A DNA stretch of 64,000 nt from Streptomyces sp. NBC_00691 (GTDB taxonomy: Bacteria; Actinomycetota; Actinomycetes; Streptomycetales; Streptomycetaceae): assembly GCF_036226665.1 (NCBI RefSeq), contig NZ_CP109007.1, forward strand, positions 6,820,001 to 6,884,000. The letters are read 5' to 3'. The notes under the pieces are model-generated. The model did no database searches and had not been told where the DNA came from. It saw only the letters and a program-made list of their open reading frames with translations. Shown here one piece after another: positions 57,710-64,000 of this stretch (within the stretch, counting starts at the first letter, position 1; each line of letters opens with the position of its first letter). The position numbers and the translations under genes were made by a program.

Positions 57710-60196
57710 TCAGCGGCGCTTGCCGCCGCCCTCGCCCAGCAGACCCGCCTTGCGGAGGGCGTCGGCCATCGCGCTGTTCGCGGGCGCGGGAGCGGACGAC
57801 CGGTCCCGGCCACCGCGCTCGGGCTGCCCGCCACGACCGCCCTGGCCGCCTTGGCCGCCCTGCCCGTTCCGGCCGCCGCGGTCGCCCTGACCACCGCGGT
57901 TCCCGCCCTCGGACCGGCGGCCGCCGCCACCGCCGCCCTGTCGTTGCTGCGGCGGACGGCCCGAGCGCTCGCCCCGGTCGCCGCGCTCGCGCTGGGGCGC
58001 CCCGTCCGAGGCCTCCGCACCGGACGGGTCGTCGAGCCGCAGCGTCAGCGAGATCCGCTTGCGCGGGATGTCGACGTCGAGGACCTTCACCTTCACCACG
58101 TCGCCCGGCTTCACCACGTCGCGCGGATCCTTGACGAAGGTCTTCGACATCGCGGAGACGTGCACCAGACCGTCCTGGTGCACACCGATGTCCACGAACG
58201 CCCCGAAGGCGGCCACGTTGGTGACGACGCCCTCCAGGACCATCCCGGACGCCAGGTCGCCGATCTTCTCGACGCCCTCCGCGAAGGTCGCGGTCCGGAA
58301 CGCCGGACGCGGGTCACGGCCCGGCTTCTCCAGCTCGCGCAGGATGTCCGTCACGGTCGGCAGGCCGAAGGTCTCGTCGACGAAGTCGTCGGCCCGCAGC
58401 GTGCGCAGCCTCCCCGTGTCCCCGATGAGCGCCGCGACCTCGCCGCCCGTCGCCTTCACCATCCGGCGCACCACCGGGTACGCCTCCGGGTGCACGGAGG
58501 AGGAGTCGAGCGGGTCGTCGCCGTCCCGGATGCGCAGGAAGCCCGCGCACTGCTCGTACGCCTTCGGGCCCAGCCGGGCCACGTCCTTGAGCGACCGCCG
58601 GGAGCGGAAGGGGCCGTTGGCGTCCCGGTGCGCCACGATGTTCTCCGCGAGGCCCGAGCTGATGCCCGAGACCCGCGAAAGGAGCGGCGCGGAGGCTGTG
58701 TTGACGTCGACGCCGACACCGTTCACACAGTCCTCGACGACCGCGTCGAGCGAGCGGGAGAGCTTCACCTCGGCCAGGTCGTGCTGGTACTGGCCGACGC
58801 CGATGGACTTCGGGTCGATCTTCACCAGCTCCGCGAGCGGGTCCTGCAGACGGCGGGCGATGGAGACCGCGCCGCGCAGCGACACGTCGAGCTCCGGGAG
58901 CTCCTGCGAGGCGAACGCCGAGGCCGAGTAGACCGAGGCGCCCGCCTCCGAGACCATCACCTTGGTCAGCTTCAACTCGGGATGCTTCGCGAGGAGTTCG
59001 GTCGCCAGCTTGTCGGTCTCGCGGGAGGCCGTGCCGTTGCCGATCGCGACCAGCTCGACCGCGTGCTCCTTCGCCAGGCGCGCGAGCCTGTCCAGAGCCT
59101 GGTCCCACTTGTTGGCCGGAACGTGCGGGTAGATCGTGTCGGTGGCGACGACCTTGCCGGTCGCGTCGACCACGGCGACCTTCACTCCCGTACGGAAACC
59201 GGGGTCGAGGCCGAGCGTCGCCCGGGTGCCGGCCGGCGCGGCGAGCAGCAGGTCACGCAGGTTCGCCGCGAAGACCCGGACCGCCTCGTCCTCGGCGGCC
59301 GTCCGCAGCCGCAGCCGCAGATCGATCCCGAGGTGCACCAGGATCCGGGTCCGCCAGGCCCAGCGGACCGTGTCCTGCAGCCACTTGTCCCCCGGGCGTC
59401 CCCGGTCGGCGACGCCGAAACGGCCCGCGACGATTCCCTCGTACGAGGACGGCCCGGGAAGCTCCGAGGGCTCCTCCGGCTCCAGGTCGAGGCTGAGCAC
59501 GTCCTCCTTCTCGCCGCGCAGCATGGCGAGCACCCGGTGCGAGGGCAGGGCCGTGAAGGGCTCCGTGAAGTCGAAGTAGTCGGCGAACTTCGACCCCGCC
59601 TCCTCCTGTCCGTCGCGCACCTTTGCCACCAGCCTGCCGCGGCCCCACATGCGCTCGCGCAGCTCGCCGATGAGGTCGGCGTCCTCGGAGAACGTCTCCG
59701 CGAGGATCGCCCGCGCACCCTCCAGGGCCGCGGCGGCGTCGGCGACGCCCTTGTCCGCGTCCACGAAGGCCGCCGCGGCCACCGCCGGCTCCACGGACGG
59801 ATCGGCCAGCAGACCCTCCGCCAGCGGCCCCAGACCGGCCTCACGGGCGATCTGGGCCTTCGTCCGGCGCTTCGGCTTGAAGGGCAGGTAGATGTCCTCC
59901 AGGCGCGCCTTGGTGTCGGCCGCCCGGATACGGGCCTCCAGCTCCTCCGTCAGCTTGCCCTGCTCACGTACCGAGTCGAGGATCGCCGACCGGCGGTCCT
60001 CCAGTTCGCGCAGATAGCGCAGCCGCTCCTCCAGGGTGCGGAGCTGCGCGTCGTCGAGCATCTCCGTCGCTTCCTTGCGGTAGCGGGCGATGAACGGCAC
60101 GGTCGAACCGCCGTCGAGCAGCTCGACGGCTGCCTTCACCTGTCGCTCGCGTACGCCGAGCTCCTCGGCGATCCTTGCTTCGATGGACGTCGTCAC
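57710..60196 (-). CDS. tex: Tex-family S1 RNA-binding transcription accessory protein
   Basis: 828 residues from GTG 60196 (MTTSIEARIAEELGVRERQVKAA is the usual start). Domains in order: N-terminal helical region with VPFIARYRKEATEMLDD; YqgF/RNase-H-like part with LGLDPGFRTGVKVAVVD; helix-hairpin-helix region (TASAPLLSRVSGISSGLAENIVAHRDANGPF); S1 domain near 640-715 (GMVLEGVVTNVAAFGAFVDIGVHQDGLVHVS). The tail (about 730-800) is Gly/Arg-rich (GGNRGGQGDRGGR...), likely for extra RNA contact. Tex affects transcription and gene expression globally. Confidence 0.96.
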   Translation of the reverse strand: MTTSIEARIAEELGVRERQVKAAVELLDGGSTVPFIARYRKEATEMLDDAQLRTLEERLRYLRELEDRRSAILDSVREQGKLTEELEARIRAADTKARLEDIYLPFKPKRRTKAQIAREAGLGPLAEGLLADPSVEPAVAAAAFVDADKGVADAAAALEGARAILAETFSEDADLIGELRERMWGRGRLVAKVRDGQEEAGSKFADYFDFTEPFTALPSHRVLAMLRGEKEDVLSLDLEPEEPSELPGPSSYEGIVAGRFGVADRGRPGDKWLQDTVRWAWRTRILVHLGIDLRLRLRTAAEDEAVRVFAANLRDLLLAAPAGTRATLGLDPGFRTGVKVAVVDATGKVVATDTIYPHVPANKWDQALDRLARLAKEHAVELVAIGNGTASRETDKLATELLAKHPELKLTKVMVSEAGASVYSASAFASQELPELDVSLRGAVSIARRLQDPLAELVKIDPKSIGVGQYQHDLAEVKLSRSLDAVVEDCVNGVGVDVNTASAPLLSRVSGISSGLAENIVAHRDANGPFRSRRSLKDVARLGPKAYEQCAGFLRIRDGDDPLDSSSVHPEAYPVVRRMVKATGGEVAALIGDTGRLRTLRADDFVDETFGLPTVTDILRELEKPGRDPRPAFRTATFAEGVEKIGDLASGMVLEGVVTNVAAFGAFVDIGVHQDGLVHVSAMSKTFVKDPRDVVKPGDVVKVKVLDVDIPRKRISLTLRLDDPSGAEASDGAPQRERGDRGERSGRPPQQRQGGGGGGRRSEGGNRGGQGDRGGRNGQGGQGGQGGRGGQPERGGRDRSSAPAPANSAMADALRKAGLLGEGGGKRR

Positions 60197-60316
60197 GGTG
60201 TCCCGACTCGCCTTCTCGTGCCTCAAGCTTGCGAGTGCATTGTGCCGGGTCGGTCACCCGTACGCGGCAACCGGCCCGTCCCGCGCGCGTCCCGGGCGCC
60301 GCGGGGCGCCCCGAGG

Positions 60317-61186
60317 TCACCCCTTGCCGACGAGATCCGACGGGAAGGCGCCCGCGACGGCGGCCGCGACCAGGAAGCCGCGCCCCAGCTCGGTCAACCG
60401 CTCGACCCCGGCCGCTCCGAGGTGCTCGTACGGCGCGGCGTCGAGCCGGTCGGTGTGCTCCTCGAGCTCGTCGCGCACGACCGTACCGGCCTCGGTCAGC
60501 TCGCCCTCGGCGTCGAGCAGCCCGCGTTCCCGCAGCCGCTCCACCGCGGCCTCCCAGTCGGTGCGCCCCCAGCCCCGGGAGCCGAGCACCCAGCGCGGAG
60601 TCATGCCCTTGCCGGTGGCGGTGTGGGAGACCAGGGCCTCGACGGGGTCGAGCCCTGCCGAGAGGAGGGCCGCGAGGTGCCCGTCGCCCCGGTGCTCGCG
60701 CAGCAGGGTGGCGGCGTGCCAGTACGCGAGGTGGGGCTCCTGGGGCACCGGCAGGTCCGCGTGGGCCGAGTAGAGCGGCCGGGCGTGCCGGGTGCAGGCC
60801 TGGGTGGCGCGCAGCGCGAGCTCCGCCGCCTCGGCCATCTCCGCCGAGGCGACCGTCTCCTCGCCGAGCAGCCGGCGCAGGGTGGCGTCGGCGGTGCGCA
60901 GCCGTGCCTCCAGGACCTGGGCGGGGGAGGCGGTCTCCCAGACGGCCGGGAGGTGCCGGGCGAGCAGCTCGTGCTTGTAGTTGTAGAAGGTCGCGGCGAC
61001 CGTGCCGGGGCCCACCGCGCCGAGGGCGGCGCTGCGCGAGGCGAGCCGCATCGCCGACTGGTCGGTGAAGCCCAGGGCGCCGAACTCGCGGTCCAGGTCG
61101 GGCGAGAAGTAGAGCGTCGAGTGCAGCGGGTTGAGAGCGTTGTGGCAGCGGCGTCCCGCGCGGGGCGGCAGAGCAGTCGTCGTCAT
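60317..61186 (-). CDS. SCO6745-family protein
   Basis: 289 residues. The family is recognised from the N-terminus RRCHNALNPLHSTLYFSPDLDREFGALGF and the central GKGMTPRWVLGSRGWGRTDWEAAVERLRERGLLDAEGELTEAG. The latter looks like a winged helix (residues about 195-245). YFSPDLDREFGALG and YNYKHELLARHLP are further conserved blocks. The function is unknown; many copies occur per Streptomyces genome. It is divergent from the GlxA gene. Confidence 0.9.
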   Translation of the reverse strand: MTTTALPPRAGRRCHNALNPLHSTLYFSPDLDREFGALGFTDQSAMRLASRSAALGAVGPGTVAATFYNYKHELLARHLPAVWETASPAQVLEARLRTADATLRRLLGEETVASAEMAEAAELALRATQACTRHARPLYSAHADLPVPQEPHLAYWHAATLLREHRGDGHLAALLSAGLDPVEALVSHTATGKGMTPRWVLGSRGWGRTDWEAAVERLRERGLLDAEGELTEAGTVVRDELEEHTDRLDAAPYEHLGAAGVERLTELGRGFLVAAAVAGAFPSDLVGKG

Positions 61187-61357
61187 GCCCGAAGGTTACC
61201 GACTGGTCGGTACGACTGGAACAGCCGGGAACGCCTTGAACCGGTTCCGGATCGCCGCGATGGCGGAAAGGCCGGAACCGGTCCCGGGTCCTCGCATGGC
61301 AGAAAAGGTGGGATCGGCGTCATTGCGGCCCTCCCGGGCAGCTCCCAGGATGAAGGC

Positions 61358-62329
61358 ATGACGCAGCGACCCGTTCTCGTCGTCCTCTTCGACGGCGTGC
61401 AGAGCCTCGACGTCACCGGACCCTACGAGGTGTTCGCCGGTGCCGGCCGCGCCTCCGGCGACCCGGACGCGTACCGGATCCGCACCGCCTCCCTGGACGG
61501 AGGCCCCGTCCGTACCCACAGCGGACTGCGGCTGCTTCCCGACACCACCCTCGCCGAGGCGGTCGCCGACGGCGCGCCGCACACCCTCGTCGTGCCCGGC
61601 GGCGAGGGCACCCGGGTGCCCGATCCGGCCCTGATCGACTGGCTGCGCACCCACGCCCCGGCCGCCGGGCGTCTGGTGTCCGTCTGCACGGGAGCACTGC
61701 TCCTCGCCGAGGCGGGCCTGCTCGACGGGCACCGGGCGACCACCCACTGGGTGGCCTGCGACCACCTGGCCCGCTGCTATCCCGAGGTCGAGGTGGACCC
61801 GGACCCCATCTTCGTCCGGGACGGACGGCTCTCCACCTCCGCCGGGGTCACCGCCGGCATCGACCTCGCCCTCGCGCTGGTCGAGGAGGACCTCGGCCGG
61901 GACGTCGCCCTCACCGTCGCCCGCCACCTGGTCGTCTTCCTGCGCCGCCCCGGCAACCAGGCGCAGTTCAGCGTCCAGCTCGCCACCCAGACCGCCCGCC
62001 GGGAACCGCTGCGCGAGCTCCAGCAGTGGATCACCGAGCACCCCGAGGGCGACCTCTCGGTGGAGGCCCTCGCCGCCCGCGCCCGGCTGTCGCCCCGCCA
62101 CTTCGCCCGCGCCTTCCAGGCGGAGACGGGCACGACCCCCGGCCGCTACGTCGACCGGGTACGGCTCGAACACGCCCGCCGCCTCCTGGAGGAGACCTCC
62201 CGCGGTGTCGAGGAGGTCGCCCGTGCCGCGGGCTACGGCACCTCCGAGGCGATGCGCCGCGCCTTCACCAAGGCCCTCGGCACCGCGCCCGCCGACTACC
62301 GCCGCCGCTTCCACTCACCCGTCAGCTGA
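61358..62329 (+). CDS. GlxA-family transcriptional regulator (DJ-1-like plus AraC domains)
   Basis: 323 residues from ATG 61358. The N-terminal DJ-1/PfpI-like domain (1-185) has VVPGGEGTR and VSVCTGALLLAEAGLLDGHRATTHW, with the nucleophile-elbow Cys. The C-terminal AraC domain (about 220-320) has two helix-turn-helix units: DLSVEALAARARLSPRHFARAFQAETGTTPGRYV and GVEEVARAAGYGTSEAMRRAF. It probably senses a small metabolite. It lies 11 bases before the DJ-1/PfpI gene, which it may regulate. Confidence 0.95.
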   Translation: MTQRPVLVVLFDGVQSLDVTGPYEVFAGAGRASGDPDAYRIRTASLDGGPVRTHSGLRLLPDTTLAEAVADGAPHTLVVPGGEGTRVPDPALIDWLRTHAPAAGRLVSVCTGALLLAEAGLLDGHRATTHWVACDHLARCYPEVEVDPDPIFVRDGRLSTSAGVTAGIDLALALVEEDLGRDVALTVARHLVVFLRRPGNQAQFSVQLATQTARREPLRELQQWITEHPEGDLSVEALAARARLSPRHFARAFQAETGTTPGRYVDRVRLEHARRLLEETSRGVEEVARAAGYGTSEAMRRAFTKALGTAPADYRRRFHSPVS

Positions 62330-62340
62330 AAGGCAGCAGC

Positions 62341-62985
62341 ATGCAGATCGCCGTCCTGCTCTACCAGGGCTTCACCACGCTCGACGCCGTCGGCCCGTAC
62401 GAGCTCCTCGCCCGTATCCCCGGGGCGGAGACCGTCTTCGTCGCCAAGGAGGCCGGCCCCGTCCGCAACGACCAGGGCAGCCTCGCCCTCGTCGCCGACA
62501 AGACCCTCGCCGACGTCCCGCGCCCCGACATCGTGCTGGTCCCCGGGGGACCCGACTCCCGCGAGGCCATGAGCGACCCGGAGATCCAGGCCTGGCTCCG
62601 TACCGCCGACGAGACCAGCACCTGGACGACCTCCGTCTGCACCGGCTCCCTGATCCTGGCCGCCGCCGGCGTCCTCGACGGCCGCCGCGCCACCACCCAC
62701 TGGCTGGCCTTCGAGGAGCTCAGGGCGCTGGGCGTCGAGCCCACCGGCGAGCGGGTCGTCTTCGACGGCAAGTACGTCACCGCCGCCGGCGTCTCCTCGG
62801 GCATCGACATGGCGCTGCACCTGATCGGCCGGATCGCCGGGGACGAGACGGCCCAGACCATCCAGCTGCTCACCGAGTACGACCCGCAGCCCCCGTACGA
62901 CGCCGGCTCGCCGGAGAAGGCCCCGGCCGAGATCGTCGCGCGGTGGCGGGGCGTGAAGACGGAGGACCTCCCCCAGGACCGCTGA
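62341..62985 (+). CDS. DJ-1/PfpI-family protein
   Basis: 214 residues from ATG 62341, with GAAAGG upstream. LLYQGFTTLDAVGPYELL, VLVPGGPDSREAM and TTSVCTGSLILAAAGVLDGRRATTHW with the reactive Cys match the family. The sequence is close to the N-terminal domain of the regulator encoded just upstream. Isocyanide hydratase and related small-molecule activities are known in this branch. It is co-transcribed with the GlxA gene. Confidence 0.93.
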   Translation: MQIAVLLYQGFTTLDAVGPYELLARIPGAETVFVAKEAGPVRNDQGSLALVADKTLADVPRPDIVLVPGGPDSREAMSDPEIQAWLRTADETSTWTTSVCTGSLILAAAGVLDGRRATTHWLAFEELRALGVEPTGERVVFDGKYVTAAGVSSGIDMALHLIGRIAGDETAQTIQLLTEYDPQPPYDAGSPEKAPAEIVARWRGVKTEDLPQDR

Positions 62986-63008
62986 GCGACGAACCTCCGG
63001 CGGACCAG

Positions 63009-63060
63009 GGCCGGACCTCCCCCCGGACACGGCCGGGCGGAGGTCCGGCCGTGTCCGGGG
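63009..63060. terminator. Two interlocking hairpins between convergent genes
   Basis: GGCCGGACCTCC (63009-63020) pairs with GGAGGTCCGGCC (63039-63050). CCCCGGACACGGCC (63021-63034) pairs with GGCCGTGTCCGGGG (63047-63060). The stems are mutually exclusive because they share 63047-63050. Each strand may use one of them as terminator. Confidence 0.7.
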
Positions 63061-63088
63061 TCCCGCCCCGGCCCGTCGGCAGACCGGG

Positions 63089-63850
63089 CTACCGTCCGGA
63101 CGCGGCCCGGCTCCCGTACGTGAAGCGGGGCGTCCGGCGCTCCAGGAAGGCGGCGACACCCTCCGCGGTGTCGCCGCTGCCGCGCGCCTGCTCCGCCCAG
63201 TGGTCGTCCCGGTCCAGGCGCCCGTCGGCGAACTCCTTGGCCGCCGACTGGGTCAGCAGCGAGCGGGAGGCGAGCACCCGGGCGAACTCGGCGACCCGCT
63301 TGTCCAGTTCGCCGGCCGGGTGCACCTCGTCCACGAAGCCGGTCCGCAGCGCCCGCTCCGCGTCGATCAACTCGCCCGAGAACAGCAGGTACTTGGCTGC
63401 CGAAGGGCCCACCAGGGCGGCGAGCCGCCGGGTCGACGAGGACGAATAGACGATGCCGAGCTTCGACGGGGTGATCCCGAAGCGGGCGCCCTCCTCGGCG
63501 AACCGCAGGTCGCAGGCGGCGGCCAGCTGGCCGCCGCCTCCGACGCAGAAGCCCCGGACGGCGGCCAGGGTCGGCCGGGGGAACGCGGCGAGAGCCTCCT
63601 CGGCCCGTACCGCGAGCGTCTGCTGCTCGTCGCCGGGCTCCCGGAGCGCGGAGATGTCGGCCCCGGCGCAGAAGGTGTCGCCCTCACCCGTCAGGACCAG
63701 CACCCGGACGGCGGGGTCGGCGGCGAGCCGGTCCAGGACGTCGGGCAGCGCCCGCCACATGGCGGCGCTCATCGCGTTGCGCTTGGCGGGGTTGGCGATG
63801 ACGAGGGTGGCGATCCCGTCCGTGACGCTGTCCTTCAGCTGCGGCTCCAT
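63089..63850 (-). CDS. Enoyl-CoA hydratase/isomerase family protein
   Basis: 253 residues from ATG 63850. The crotonase oxyanion-hole segments are FCAGADISAL and VRGFCVGGGGQLAAACDLRFA. FGITPSKLGIVYSSSSTRRLAALVG follows. The two Glu residues of classical hydratases are not at their usual places (Gly-Gly-Gly-Gln-Leu; Lys-Leu-Gly), so the reaction could be isomerase or hydrolase-like. Stand-alone gene at the end of the window. Confidence 0.9.
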   Translation of the reverse strand: MEPQLKDSVTDGIATLVIANPAKRNAMSAAMWRALPDVLDRLAADPAVRVLVLTGEGDTFCAGADISALREPGDEQQTLAVRAEEALAAFPRPTLAAVRGFCVGGGGQLAAACDLRFAEEGARFGITPSKLGIVYSSSSTRRLAALVGPSAAKYLLFSGELIDAERALRTGFVDEVHPAGELDKRVAEFARVLASRSLLTQSAAKEFADGRLDRDDHWAEQARGSGDTAEGVAAFLERRTPRFTYGSRAASGR

Positions 63851-63916
63851 GGGCCGGATGCTATCCGCCGTACCCGAACGTACGATCAGGAAGGGGTCGT
63901 CCCGAGGAGGCACCGC

Positions 63917-64000
63917 ATGGCCAAGGACGCCCAGGAGCCGGAAGAGGTCCCGGACCAGGTCCGCGCGATGGCACGCGAGGGGAAACGGCTCAACCGGAGC
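63917..64000 (+). CDS. Unidentified protein, 3' truncated by the window
   Basis: 28 codons from ATG 63917, with GAGGAGG about 5 bases upstream. The visible N-terminus MAKDAQEPEEVPDQVRAMA and onward to KRLNRS is acidic then basic, with no motif. It continues past the end of the window, so no product can be named. Confidence 0.55.
   Translation, partial: MAKDAQEPEEVPDQVRAMAREGKRLNRS

Noticed and set aside
57473..61357. A long plus-strand open frame across the tex gene
   Set aside because: It is antisense to Tex and the SCO6745-family protein and shows no domain until the GlxA start at 61358. It is a GC-bias shadow.

Overview
The window is high-GC actinobacterial DNA, almost certainly from a Streptomyces chromosome. 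The signs are strong G/C bias at third codon positions, a WhiB-family protein, an SsgA-like sporulation protein, an XRE regulator/DUF397/DUF574 methyltransferase set with an ATP-binding anti-sigma-like kinase, an SCO6745-family protein, and many secreted proteins with long Ala-rich signal peptides. One tRNA gene, tRNA-Leu(GAG), is present. No rRNA, CRISPR array, complete insertion sequence or prophage is visible. One non-coding MITE-like repeat with 23-bp terminal inverted repeats is present.

Left part (1-20 kb): the end of an ebo-type metabolite-traffic operon (EboE, a phosphatase-superfamily protein and a Tat-exported sugar isomerase with ATGA overlaps), then tRNA-Leu, YjdM, and a methyltransferase. 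A divergent regulatory island follows (ATP-binding protein plus partner / XRE, DUF397, SAM methyltransferase). Next come a secreted M64 peptidase, a GH4 glycosidase, a YchJ protein, a DHA2 MFS exporter with a C-terminal regulator-like extension, a split NHEJ pair (ATP-dependent ligase / LigD polymerase), and a hydrolase/TetR pair whose promoters share a dyad.

Centre (20-35 kb): the most distinctive region is an organosulfur assimilation set. An IclR regulator is divergent from a transcript that begins with a short leader peptide of the actinobacterial sulfur-gene type (RRHIDLARV...C). There follow a 17-bp tandem repeat, a DszB-like sulfinate desulfinase with Cys/His/RxGG intact, a lipoprotein binding protein, permease, ATPase, a second SsuA-like protein with no export signal, and an SsuD-type flavin monooxygenase. 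The set is closed by a strong terminator. Beyond it lie WhiB, an acyl-ACP desaturase behind tandem operators, an ABC-F protein, an SsgA-like protein, a variant CDGSH Fe-S protein, a secreted beta-propeller protein, the MITE, a YciI protein, endonuclease V and a VOC protein.

Right part (35-64 kb): a saccharopine-dehydrogenase-like reductase is divergent from a beta-oxidation operon (CoA transferase, acyl-CoA dehydrogenase, thiolase, FadB-type fusion) that faces a MerR regulator. Then come a sphingomyelinase-like secreted phosphodiesterase, an orphan ATP synthase b-like subunit, an MpaB-type protein, three secreted peptidases (M1, X-Pro dipeptidyl peptidase, M14), a D-amino-acid oxidase, a second ABC-F protein coupled to ComB, Tex, a GlxA/DJ-1 pair and an enoyl-CoA hydratase. 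The last 84 bases start a gene that runs off the edge.

All calls come from reading the sequence and from family knowledge. No database search was run, and promoters, operators and terminators are inferred from base pattern only.
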